A stretch of 64,000 bases of DNA. It comes from Neiella litorisoli. Lineage in GTDB: Bacteria > Pseudomonadota > Gammaproteobacteria > Enterobacterales > Neiellaceae. Position numbers and translations under genes: made by a program. Positions 1 through 8,892 of the stretch are shown piece by piece; the first letter of the stretch is position 1; every line of letters starts with the position of its first letter. Where the stretch lies: the NCBI RefSeq assembly GCF_014773395.1, contig NZ_JACXAF010000004.1, positions 62,001 to 126,000 on the forward strand, in the 5' to 3' direction. The notes below the pieces were generated by a model that was not told where the DNA came from, did not search any database, and saw only the letters and a program-made list of their open reading frames with translations.

Positions 1-1
1 A

Positions 2-535
2 TACCAATTCGTCAAATTGCCGCTCAAGCGAGCGATTCAACAAGCGGCGCAGCACAAAAACACCTGCACGTTTCCGGTGTTCCGAACCCAGCGGCGCGAA
101 GCAGATTTTCGTTGGATTGGCCCCATATCAGTGAATCGTTTTGGGCTCTATTCGCTCGCTGAAAACAACCACCAGCTAGTTACTTTAAATGACGCCAAAG
201 CCCATAAAATTGGTGTCTATGCTGGCTCTGCAGTGGCCAACTATCTTACTGACAACGGCTTCAGCACCTACGAAACCAGCAGCATCGCCCAAGGCTTGCA
301 GATGTTGAAACATGGTCGCATTGAATTTTGGGTAGCAGACATCCAATCGATACAGCAAGCTTCGAGTTTAGTCGGCGAACAACAGTTGACGCCGAGCCTA
401 AGTTTTTACACCAGCATGAGTTTTATGGCGTGTAACTTGAGCAGCGATGCACAGGATTTAGATGCCCTGGAAGCCCAGTTGAAAACCATGTACCTGACCG
501 GCCAGGCACAACAACTGCTCCACTTAAGCTTTTAG
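2..535 (+). CDS. Periplasmic substrate-binding protein (SBP_bac_3-like), 5' end cut by window
   Basis: The reading frame is open to the left edge of the window, so the gene starts outside it; an internal TTG at 17 is only the first possible start codon visible. The visible 178 residues look like the second lobe of a family-3 type solute-binding protein: a stretch reading PLKRAIQQA followed by TCTFPVFRTQRRE and W-I-G-P, the usual order in PBP2-like proteins, then a lobe with a GVYAGSAV motif where these proteins begin a new ligand-binding strand. No ABC permease or ATPase lies next to it on the visible side, so it may be an orphan sensor-type binding protein, like the one at 15565. Ligand unknown. 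Confidence 0.7.
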   Translation, partial: YQFVKLPLKRAIQQAAQHKNTCTFPVFRTQRREADFRWIGPISVNRFGLYSLAENNHQLVTLNDAKAHKIGVYAGSAVANYLTDNGFSTYETSSIAQGLQMLKHGRIEFWVADIQSIQQASSLVGEQQLTPSLSFYTSMSFMACNLSSDAQDLDALEAQLKTMYLTGQAQQLLHLSF

Positions 536-639
536 CGCTAAAATCACAACTTGGTTCGTGCTGGCTCGCTCTGGCAGTCATTAACATTCTGTGCCACCAT
601 TGCCCATACCTTTGCCCTTGAGCACTAAATGCCACATCA

Positions 640-1326
640 ATGCCTGCTGCTAAGTATAACAGTATTAAACAATTTTTATTTAATGAGATCGCCTCGGGGC
701 GGTGGCCGGAACATCACCGCGTGCCATCGGAAAATGAGTTGGCTAATCAATTTCAGGTCAGCCGGATGACCGCCAGACGAGCGTTGCAGGAACTAGCTGA
801 TGAGGGAGTGCTGCTACGCACGAAAGGCTTGGGTAGTTTTGTTGCACCATTTAAAAGCCAAAGCTCGCTGGTGCAGGTCCAGAACATTGAACATGAAATT
901 ACCCAACGGGGCCAACGCCACCATACTGAACTCATTACGCTAGAGTCGCGCGAGTCGGATCAGGAAGTCTCCATTGCGCTGAGCTTGCCCATTGCCAGCC
1001 CGGTATTTTTTGCCGCCATCGTTCACTATCAGGACGACTTGCCAATTCAACTTGAGGCGCGTTATGTCAATGCCAGACTGGTGCCTGGCTTTATTGAACA
1101 GGATTTCAGCCAAATCACCCCCCATGACTACTTGAGTAAAATACTGCCCTTAACCGAAGCTGACCATTTGGTTGAAGCCGTATTGGCCGACCGTCAGACA
1201 TTGCACTATTTAAAGCTCAATCCACCACAGGCTTGTCTGCAATTAACTTGTCGCAGTTGGACCGCCTTGGGCGTGGTCAGCTACACCCGTCTCACTCATC
1301 CCGGCCAACACTTTCGACTCGGCTAA
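640..1326 (+). CDS. GntR-family regulator with UTRA domain, HutC-like
   Basis: A 228-residue transcription factor. Residues about 5-70 form a GntR winged helix (VPSENELANQF, then SRMTARRALQELADEGVL, then a wing ending in G-x-G-S-F). Residues about 90-225 form a UTRA effector domain. The C-terminal segment with PLTEADHLVEAVLAD and the ending RLTHPGQHFRLG closely resembles HutC, the repressor of histidine utilisation that binds urocanate. No hut genes are visible beside it, so the target could lie to the left of the window or the protein may be a HutC-related regulator of something else. The ATG at 640 is the first in frame; no strong Shine-Dalgarno sequence is seen. Confidence 0.8.
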   Translation: MPAAKYNSIKQFLFNEIASGRWPEHHRVPSENELANQFQVSRMTARRALQELADEGVLLRTKGLGSFVAPFKSQSSLVQVQNIEHEITQRGQRHHTELITLESRESDQEVSIALSLPIASPVFFAAIVHYQDDLPIQLEARYVNARLVPGFIEQDFSQITPHDYLSKILPLTEADHLVEAVLADRQTLHYLKLNPPQACLQLTCRSWTALGVVSYTRLTHPGQHFRLG

Positions 1327-1429
1327 TACCAGCAACAAATTAGTTGGCAGCAATGCCATGGAACTGTCATTAACTCATGGTTAATTAGACACTTTAGAGT
1401 CGAACCATTGTGAGTAACTGCCGCTAAAT

Positions 1430-1705
1430 ATGAAGCGCATGATGTTGTCAGTAACCGGTGCGTTACTGTTAGTGATCGGGTTGGTGTTGATCCCAATGCC
1501 AGTGCCTATTGGTCTGGCGATTGCCATTACTGGATTGGCGCTGCTGATCCACAATAACGAGGCGGTACGCCAGCTAATCCGCCGCTGGCGCCAGCGTTAC
1601 CCCGCCATCAATGACAAACTGCGACGAGCCGGTGCCGCGCTGCCAAAACCGTTGCGCCGCATCGTCAGTCGCACCAAGCCTCCAGTGCAACAGCGCAGTA
1701 AATAA
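1430..1705 (+). CDS. Small membrane protein of unknown function
   Basis: A 91-residue protein. Residues about 5-40 are strongly hydrophobic and can form one or two membrane segments separated by a proline-rich turn (IPMPVPIG). The rest is very basic (RRWRQRYP, KPLRRIVSRTK) and is probably cytoplasmic, next to phospholipid head groups. The layout resembles small PGPGW-type transmembrane proteins, but no family can be named with certainty. The gene converges with ldtD, whose stop lies only 7 bp away, so any terminator must sit inside a coding region. A second ATG at 1439 is possible as start. Confidence 0.6.
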   Translation: MKRMMLSVTGALLLVIGLVLIPMPVPIGLAIAITGLALLIHNNEAVRQLIRRWRQRYPAINDKLRRAGAALPKPLRRIVSRTKPPVQQRSK

Positions 1706-1712
1706 GCGGCCC

Positions 1713-3374
1713 TTAGTACAACGCCCGCTCTACGGCCGGTTGCATGATTTGTTCTGCAGTCATGCCCAGCTCTTTCAGTAAACGGGCGTCATGGCCATAA
1801 ATGTCGTCATGGACAATCAGGTGATCGTCATCATCGACAACGGCGGTGAGATAAATAATACCCACGGTAATCGCGGTCTTGAGCGGCACCACTTTCGCCG
1901 CGTCCTCATCAAACTCCTGATTAATGGCTTGTTCATCCCAACCTTCAGGGTTAAGCACCCAATTGGCTAAGCCCGGCACATCGCCAACCCGAATACAGCC
2001 ATGGCTGAAATCGCGGCGCTCTTTAGCAAACAGGCTTTTAGCCGGCGTGCCGTGAAGATAAACGTTGTTGGCGTTAGGGAAGATGAATTTAGCTTCGCCC
2101 AACGCGTTATGGGGGCCGTTGGATTGACGCAACAAAAATTCGCCGCGCTTGAGTGCAGCGATGTTCTCAGGGGTTGGCGGGAAGACCTCTGCAGTTTTTG
2201 AGAAATGTTTCACCAACTGAAAATTGTGCTGCTCAAAAAAGCCCGGCTCATCAACGTGGGGAATGTATTCGCGACGCAAAATACTGTTGGGCACATTCCA
2301 ATAAGGGTTAAACACCATGTAGGTCATGTCGGCAACAAACAGCGGCGTGCGATAACGGCGGTAGCTTTTGCCAACAATGACATCGGAGCTGAACGTCATG
2401 TGTTGCTGGCCTTGCGAGTCTGCTTCAATGCCGTACATGGTGAACGATGGCACGTTGACCAGAATGTAGCGGGTATCAACAATTTTTCGGGGCAACCAGC
2501 GCAGTCGCTCCATGGTGGCGATCATTTGCTGCTCGCGCATCGACCAGTCTTTATTCAGCGCTTGGTAGGTCCGCTTACCGATGATGCCATCCTGACCGAG
2601 ACCGTTGAGAAACTGAAAACGTTTGATGTTAGCAACCAACGCCGGATCGTAACTGCCTGCATAATTCATCGGCTCAGCCGCTGGTACCAGCTCAACAACA
2701 CGATCAGCAATGGCTTGGTATAGAGACTCCGCAATAGCGTCCCCCGGGTGCAGGGTTTTGCCCTCAGCAATGGTTTGCCACGGCTCACCGGCAAGGCGCT
2801 TATCGACAATATGAATCATCGCCTGCTTGAGACGCTGATACAGCAACGATGGTGGCTCGGCTTCGGCTAGAATAGCAACTGGATCGGCACCATCGGAGAT
2901 CCGTTGTAGCAAGTGGCCCGGGTCGTCTGCCTCAACCACTTCAGGAAAACCTTGATGGTGGGCAGTGGGCGACGTTCGGCCAACCTTGACATCCGCTGCG
3001 TATTGTAAAAAGCCAAGGCTGAGCAGCAGCTCTGCCCGAGATTTTGATAACTCGCCAAAGGTATGCTCCGAGGCAATCATATCGATGGTATCGACAAAAT
3101 AATCGGCTGGCCGCAAGCCGTTGTAGTGAGCTTGTTTTAACACCTCAAATAACGCTTTGGCTTGTTCGGTTGGCTGGCCATCGATATACCAGATTGGCTG
3201 ATAGTCTCTGAATTCGTAAAAACTCACCAAGTGACTGTAGTGCTCGCTGAAACGTGGCAGTTGCAAGGTTTCGGCAGGTAATTCGTCATTAAGATTCTGG
3301 GCAATGTAATCACTGATACTGGCAACGGCAATCGCTGGCAGTAAACAAACAACGGCGAGTAATCGGCGTAACAT
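1713..3374 (-). CDS. ldtD: L,D-transpeptidase, LdtD/YcbB type
   Basis: A 553-residue periplasmic enzyme that makes 3-3 cross-links in peptidoglycan. It starts with a signal peptide (MLRRLLAVVCLLPAIAVAS). A scaffold region follows, then a peptidoglycan-binding-like helical domain around residues 230-280 (FLNGLGQDGIIGKRTYQALN) and a YkuD catalytic domain from about residue 300. The catalytic motif SHGCIRV lies near residue 460, preceded by YLHGTP; the cysteine is the nucleophile that accepts the acyl donor peptide. The length and the capping insert (FNPYWNVPNSI) match the YcbB branch rather than short Ldt enzymes. An AAGGA ribosome site lies just upstream of the ATG. The gene follows recD at 62 bp on the same strand. 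Confidence 0.9.
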   Translation of the reverse strand: MLRRLLAVVCLLPAIAVASISDYIAQNLNDELPAETLQLPRFSEHYSHLVSFYEFRDYQPIWYIDGQPTEQAKALFEVLKQAHYNGLRPADYFVDTIDMIASEHTFGELSKSRAELLLSLGFLQYAADVKVGRTSPTAHHQGFPEVVEADDPGHLLQRISDGADPVAILAEAEPPSLLYQRLKQAMIHIVDKRLAGEPWQTIAEGKTLHPGDAIAESLYQAIADRVVELVPAAEPMNYAGSYDPALVANIKRFQFLNGLGQDGIIGKRTYQALNKDWSMREQQMIATMERLRWLPRKIVDTRYILVNVPSFTMYGIEADSQGQQHMTFSSDVIVGKSYRRYRTPLFVADMTYMVFNPYWNVPNSILRREYIPHVDEPGFFEQHNFQLVKHFSKTAEVFPPTPENIAALKRGEFLLRQSNGPHNALGEAKFIFPNANNVYLHGTPAKSLFAKERRDFSHGCIRVGDVPGLANWVLNPEGWDEQAINQEFDEDAAKVVPLKTAITVGIIYLTAVVDDDDHLIVHDDIYGHDARLLKELGMTAEQIMQPAVERALY

Positions 3375-3436
3375 ATCGCTTCCTTGGCAAATCGTTTTGG
3401 CTATAAAGCCTAGTCGAGAAATCAGCCAGTGCAGGC

Positions 3437-5329
3437 TTATTTTTGGAGGTTCAGTCGCTCAGCAATTCGTTGTTTTAATCCAGAAAAACGCACAATTCGC
3501 TGACTCAGCGCATGATGCCAAACCGACTCGCTGGCACAAAGGGTCAGCCGCTGTTTGGCACGGGTAATGCCAGTGTAAAGTAACTCTGGACTTAATAGCT
3601 CATGACGTTGCTGCGGCAGCAACACCGCGACATGACCAAATTCTGAACCTTGGGTCTTGTGAATCGTCATGGCGTATACCGGCTCTACCGGTGGCAATCG
3701 TGATAAGCTGACCCGACGAAATGTCGGCTGGCCCTGCTCTTGCCCCTCAAACCAAGCCATCAAACGCCCCTGTTCATCGGGCCAAATTAAACCGACATCG
3801 CCATTGAAAAGCTCAGTGGCATAATCGTTCTCAGTCACCATGATTGGCTTACCGCGATACATCTGACTAGGCTTGATTAGCAATTCTGGTGGCATATTGG
3901 CTTGATTCAACTGTTGCGCCAGCAATTGTTCAATCCGCTGGTTTAGCGGCTCGACGCCACGTTCACCAACTCGCGTTGCCACCAACAAGCGGAATGCTGC
4001 CAGCGCAGCAAAGCCATCACTGAGTGATTGGGCTTTAAATATCCCACGGTACTCCGCCACCACGGCGCGGCTCAGCCAGATCTGCCACTGATCATCGGCA
4101 ACTAATTGCACTTCATGGTCAAACGCCAGCGTCTGCTGACCGCTGTGCCCTTGATGATGACTCAACAATTGCCAGCTGGCTTTGGCCTGACATTGGATCA
4201 CCAATTGCGCTACCTGGCCGATGGCACCGGCAAAGCGATGACTTTTTCGCAGCATGGTTTGGTAATCAAACGCGCTATTGGCAGCCACAGGCACCACTTG
4301 CTGACTCAGCGTTGCAATCAGTTCGGCAGCTTGGGCCGAGTAACCACAATCGCGCTCCGTGATATCGGCCAGCACACAGCCAGCGTCAACCGATGGCAAC
4401 TGATCGACATCGCCCAGCAAAATAAGTTTGCTGGCTGCTGGCAACGCATCGAGCAATTTAGCCATCATTGCGGTGTCGACCATGGACACTTCATCAACCA
4501 ATAAAATATCGCAGGGCAGCGGATGTTCGGCATGATAGTTCAACGCCATCCGATCCGGACGGTAACCGAGCAGTCGATGCAAGGTTGCAGCCTGCTCTGG
4601 AATGGCAGCAAGCAGATCACCGCTCACGCCTTGTTCGAGCAATTGCGATTTAGCTCCGGCAATCGATTCACTTAGACGCTGGGCAGCCTTGCCGGTTGGC
4701 GCTGTCATCATGATCCGTTGCGGCTCGTCCGCGGCAATCAATAACGCCGCCAGCAACCGCGTCACTGTGTAGGTTTTGCCGGTGCCGGGCCCACCACAAA
4801 TCACTGTCAGCGGACGCCCTATAGCATTGGCAACAGCCACTTGCTGCCAGTCCGTCTCATCACTGCTGGTGTTGCTAAATAACGTCGGCCACTGACTCGT
4901 CAAGCGCTGACATGCAGCGGCTGACACCGTTTGGCGTTGCATTCGATTGGCTAACTGTTCGGCAATCGCTTGTTCGTGCAGCCATAACCGCTGCAGATAA
5001 ATGCGCTGCTCGGCGATCACCACAGGAATTGACGGCGTTAATAGGCTGGCTAACTTCGCTAAAGCATCGTGTAACGTTGGCGGCGACGGAAACAGATAGC
5101 CGCTGTCGGGCTGATCGCTGTGCTGCCACAACCTTTGTTGCGCCAACCAGTTCACCTCAAGGCAGTTATGGCCTTGGCGCTGCGACCAGCAAGTAGCAAG
5201 CAATAAATGCCAAATTAACTCATCGACATCGCCGGCTAACTGCTGCTGCCATTGCTGCACCAAGAAATAATCGATCGCCTCAATGCCTGCTAACTGCTGC
5301 TGGCAGCGGATTGAATTGGAATAGCTCAC
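3437..5329 (-). CDS. recD: RecBCD enzyme subunit RecD (exonuclease V alpha)
   Basis: The 5'-3' helicase subunit of the RecBCD double-strand-break repair machine, 630 residues. Walker A GGPGTGKT lies near residue 180, the Walker B/DEVSMVD motif follows about 100 residues later, and a C-terminal UvrD/RecD2-like motif AMTIHKTQGSEF lies near residue 555. An N-terminal helical domain of about 120 residues, used to contact RecB, precedes the helicase. The start is a GTG that overlaps the recB stop codon (GTGA), which implies translational coupling. It is the last gene of the recC-recB-recD operon. Confidence 0.95.
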   Translation of the reverse strand: MSYSNSIRCQQQLAGIEAIDYFLVQQWQQQLAGDVDELIWHLLLATCWSQRQGHNCLEVNWLAQQRLWQHSDQPDSGYLFPSPPTLHDALAKLASLLTPSIPVVIAEQRIYLQRLWLHEQAIAEQLANRMQRQTVSAAACQRLTSQWPTLFSNTSSDETDWQQVAVANAIGRPLTVICGGPGTGKTYTVTRLLAALLIAADEPQRIMMTAPTGKAAQRLSESIAGAKSQLLEQGVSGDLLAAIPEQAATLHRLLGYRPDRMALNYHAEHPLPCDILLVDEVSMVDTAMMAKLLDALPAASKLILLGDVDQLPSVDAGCVLADITERDCGYSAQAAELIATLSQQVVPVAANSAFDYQTMLRKSHRFAGAIGQVAQLVIQCQAKASWQLLSHHQGHSGQQTLAFDHEVQLVADDQWQIWLSRAVVAEYRGIFKAQSLSDGFAALAAFRLLVATRVGERGVEPLNQRIEQLLAQQLNQANMPPELLIKPSQMYRGKPIMVTENDYATELFNGDVGLIWPDEQGRLMAWFEGQEQGQPTFRRVSLSRLPPVEPVYAMTIHKTQGSEFGHVAVLLPQQRHELLSPELLYTGITRAKQRLTLCASESVWHHALSQRIVRFSGLKQRIAERLNLQK

Positions 5330-8300
5330 TGAACCACCTCAGCCGCTTCGGCAAATAAATCGTCAAGCGCTAGCAACAAATCAATGTCCAAACGACGATG
5401 GTAAACGCCAGGGTAATTTGCCTCCTCCTCGTTGTGCTGATCGCTCATCCCGCGCAAATAGAAATAGTAAACGCCGCCTAAATGTTGCTCTGGCTGGTAA
5501 TCCGCTAAGCGCACTTGCAAATAACGGTGAAGCGCAAGACTGTAGAGCAGATACTGCAAATCGTAATAATGAGATTGATTATTCAGGTTCAGCGCCTGCC
5601 ATTGGTAATCGGCCAGCCGGTTGCCCATGTGAGTGCTTTTATAGTCGGCCACGTAGTAACGACCCTGATACTCAAAAATCAAATCGATAAAGCCATGCAT
5701 CATCCCCGATAATTGCTCATCACCGGGTAAGATCACCGCTTCTTTTTGCGCTCTATGCTGGCCTAATAGTTTCGCCAGTTGACGTTTTTGTAGCGATGCA
5801 ATCGGGAAGTAAAACTCACTTTCGCGCAAGGTGGCTGACCAAGGTAATTGTGCCAAACAAAAGCTGCGCTGAGAGTCATACAAGTCAGGCAGAGGCGTCT
5901 TTAGCACTGCCTCTAGCCAATCAATTAGATCCTCACATTGCTCTGGTTCAAGCTGGCCAAAACGTTGCACTGGACCGTTCAAGGCGGCATGCCAATTGGC
6001 ATCACTGAAATCGACATGTTCAAGAATATCGTGGAGTAAATTACCGGCCGCGGCACCTTTTTTTAGGGTAAAGCGCAGTTCGCTCGGCGCTTCATCATGA
6101 CCAGCGTCGAGCGCTAATTCGCTTTGCGGATCGCTGTGTTCTTTTTGGTCGAGCCGGACTTGGTGGGCATTGCGAGTTAGCGCCGAAAACGACGTCAATC
6201 GCCAATCATCAGCAATGGTGCCTTTAAAGCTGGCCGCTTGCAGTTGCTGTGGCGCCGTTGGCTGTGGTGCGGACATGGCTAAGTCCAGCGAGTCTGCGGC
6301 GCTAATGATCGCGCTGTGATTACTATCAACGGCGGTTAACTGGCTGATTTCACTCGGCCAGTCGCCTTTGTTGGGCATTGCCAATGCCTGTCCGAGTGCG
6401 GATTTGTGGCTGTCTTTAAACGGCGCAACCCCCAAATAACAGCGATGCTCGGCGCGGGTGACTGCGACATAAAGCAGCCGCATGGCTTCGGCATGACCTT
6501 CCAAGCGAACCTGCTTTAACGCCAGATCAGACTGGCCAAGTTGGCAAACTGCAGCGTTTGATTCGGGATCTTGATAGCGATACACCTCAATGTAACGACT
6601 ACCAAATTTCGCCGGATCTTGGTACTTGGCGGCAAACGGTACAAATACAATGGGGTATTCCAGCCCCTTGGAGCCGTGCTGGGTCACAATACGAATAAGG
6701 GCATTGTCGCTTTCGAGCCGCAGCAGGTAGTCGTCCTCTGCACTGTCCAAGGTGAGCTGACGTTGCAACCAATTCAGCAACTGCTGCGGTTGCTTGTATT
6801 GGCGACTGCGCTGCTGAAGGATTTCTGCTAAATGGAGCATGTTAGTGGTAGCCCGTTCATGGCGGCTCGACGAGGGCTGAAAGTGGTCCTGCAATAACCG
6901 CAACATCAACGCCATGATGCCTTTTTGCTGCCACGTTTGACGCAACTCCAACACCAAGGTTCGTGCTTGCTCGAACTCAGATTCAAATTCAACCTGCTGA
7001 AAATTGATTAAATCCTGCGCGTCAAAGGCCAATAGCGGCGACGCCAATGCGCGGATTAATTGGCGATTATTGTGACAGTGCCAAATGCCCTGCAAGGCAT
7101 GACACAGTTCGGTCGCCTCGGGGCTATCGAACAAGCGCTCTCGATTGCTGACAAACACCGCATCTAGCCCAACATCGGCCAATGCCTGACGGACGAAAGT
7201 TGCCTCTCGGCCTGACCGCACCAACAGCGCGATATCCTGAGGTTGTATCGCCTCGCCGCCTAATTGAGCTTGCGCCAGCAGGCGTTTGGCTTCGTTAGCG
7301 CACCACGCAGCCAATCCTAGGTGGAAGCCATCTGCACCAGCTGCCGGGGCATCATCTTCAGCCAGCCAAACATATTGCATTGCCGCATCGCGTTGTGGAT
7401 CGCGCAAAGGTCGTTTGCATGCAGCAGCATGTGGAGTCGAGCCGATCTGCTCGTAATGAATGCCAAAACCAAACACATCCGCTGCGCTTTCGGCTAAGTC
7501 CGCGCCCCAGAACAAACGGTTGTAGCTGGTCACCATGGCACTGACCGAGCGCCAGTTGGTATCCATGTGCCAGCGATAGTTGGCAGCCTGCCGTGCCTGC
7601 AGGTAGGTAAAAATATCGCCGCCACGAAAACCGTAAATGGCCTGCTTGGGATCGCCAATCATCAACAGCAGCGCATCATCACGGGCTGCTGGGTACAATA
7701 CATCGAAAATTCGATATTGCGCCGCATCCGTGTCCTGAAATTCGTCGACCAAGGCCACCGGATACTGTTGTTGCAATTGCTGGCTTAGCGCACCATCGGG
7801 CGCTGACGCCAGACTGTTGTGAAGGCGATGGATCAGATCATCATAGTCAAGTAATGCCAGCCGTTGCTTAGCCGCAGCCATGGCTTGGCGGATGTCGTGA
7901 ATGCCATCAATCACGAGCTGATAAGCGCGCGCTTGCTGCTGCCGCTGTTGCGATGTCACGAGCTCTTTTGCCAAGCTGGTTAGTTGCTTGAGTTGTTGCA
8001 GGACAGGCTTTACCGCCGCCGCTTTGGCGCGATATTTATTAAAAGTGGCGAATGCCGTCGCCAGCTTCACCGGATAGTGTTTAGCTTCGCCGGCGATACC
8101 GGCTAGCAAGTCGGGCCACGATGATGCCAGCGGCGCATGCGGCTCAAGTAAGTCCGATAAAATCTGCTGTTGCTGTTGTGCTAACAGCGTCAGCATGGCC
8201 GCTTGCTGTTGCTGATACTCGGCAGTTAATAATGCGATCGAATCATCACTTAAGTACGCAGCGAAGCCATTGATCAGTTGATGATCGCCAGCCAGTTCAC

Positions 8301-8892
8301 GGCCAAATGCCTGAATAAACTGCTCTGGCTGATGCCAGCCATGTTGTGCTAACACCGCATAGTCGCTTTGCTGGCGACTGATTTGGCGAAGCCAATCTTG
8401 TACGGCTTGCTGTTGCAACTGGCTGACATCCGCTTCCATGGTCACTTCAAACGGCAAGGCACTTTCAAATGCCTGTTGCGACAACACCCGATTACAAAAA
8501 CCGTGAATGGTGTAAATAGCGGCTTCATCCATTTCTAATAAAGCCGCTTGCAGCAGCGAGCGGGCTTTGTCGCCATCGCAACGCTGCGCTAACGCGCTAA
8601 AAAACGGATCCTGTTTTGCTAATTGCTGCCACTGACTGAGCGTTGCCCGCAACGTTTCGGCGATGCGGCCGCGCAGCTCTTCGGTCGCCGCGCGGGTAAA
8701 GGTCATCACTAGAATTTGTTGCACCGGCAATTCCCGCTCCAACAACAGGCGCAAATACAAGCGGGTGATGTTATAGGTTTTGCCGGTACCGGCGCTGGCT
8801 TCAATCAGGTGGCGACCAAATAAAGGCAAGTCCTGAGCGAGCAGTGGCGCCGATGCGGCATCGGGCTTTGCCACTTGCAGATGATCGGTCAT
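5326..8892 (-). CDS. recB: RecBCD enzyme subunit RecB (helicase-nuclease)
   Basis: The 3'-5' helicase and nuclease subunit of exonuclease V, 1188 residues. Walker A ASAGTGKT is near residue 35, the UvrD motifs follow (VDEFQDTD, GDPKQAIYGFRGGD, THGSKGLEYPIVF), and the C-terminal 250 residues are a PD-(D/E)XK nuclease with GFIDLIFEY and VADYKST near residue 1080, the metal-binding D and K residues. The ATG overlaps the recC stop (ATGA). In E. coli ptrA lies between recC and recB; here the two are directly joined. Confidence 0.95.
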   Translation of the reverse strand: MTDHLQVAKPDAASAPLLAQDLPLFGRHLIEASAGTGKTYNITRLYLRLLLERELPVQQILVMTFTRAATEELRGRIAETLRATLSQWQQLAKQDPFFSALAQRCDGDKARSLLQAALLEMDEAAIYTIHGFCNRVLSQQAFESALPFEVTMEADVSQLQQQAVQDWLRQISRQQSDYAVLAQHGWHQPEQFIQAFGRELAGDHQLINGFAAYLSDDSIALLTAEYQQQQAAMLTLLAQQQQQILSDLLEPHAPLASSWPDLLAGIAGEAKHYPVKLATAFATFNKYRAKAAAVKPVLQQLKQLTSLAKELVTSQQRQQQARAYQLVIDGIHDIRQAMAAAKQRLALLDYDDLIHRLHNSLASAPDGALSQQLQQQYPVALVDEFQDTDAAQYRIFDVLYPAARDDALLLMIGDPKQAIYGFRGGDIFTYLQARQAANYRWHMDTNWRSVSAMVTSYNRLFWGADLAESAADVFGFGIHYEQIGSTPHAAACKRPLRDPQRDAAMQYVWLAEDDAPAAGADGFHLGLAAWCANEAKRLLAQAQLGGEAIQPQDIALLVRSGREATFVRQALADVGLDAVFVSNRERLFDSPEATELCHALQGIWHCHNNRQLIRALASPLLAFDAQDLINFQQVEFESEFEQARTLVLELRQTWQQKGIMALMLRLLQDHFQPSSSRHERATTNMLHLAEILQQRSRQYKQPQQLLNWLQRQLTLDSAEDDYLLRLESDNALIRIVTQHGSKGLEYPIVFVPFAAKYQDPAKFGSRYIEVYRYQDPESNAAVCQLGQSDLALKQVRLEGHAEAMRLLYVAVTRAEHRCYLGVAPFKDSHKSALGQALAMPNKGDWPSEISQLTAVDSNHSAIISAADSLDLAMSAPQPTAPQQLQAASFKGTIADDWRLTSFSALTRNAHQVRLDQKEHSDPQSELALDAGHDEAPSELRFTLKKGAAAGNLLHDILEHVDFSDANWHAALNGPVQRFGQLEPEQCEDLIDWLEAVLKTPLPDLYDSQRSFCLAQLPWSATLRESEFYFPIASLQKRQLAKLLGQHRAQKEAVILPGDEQLSGMMHGFIDLIFEYQGRYYVADYKSTHMGNRLADYQWQALNLNNQSHYYDLQYLLYSLALHRYLQVRLADYQPEQHLGGVYYFYLRGMSDQHNEEEANYPGVYHRRLDIDLLLALDDLFAEAAEVVQ

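Noticed and set aside
2205-2723. 172-codon plus-strand frame inside ldtD
   Set aside because: Antisense shadow of the L,D-transpeptidase with no recognisable features.
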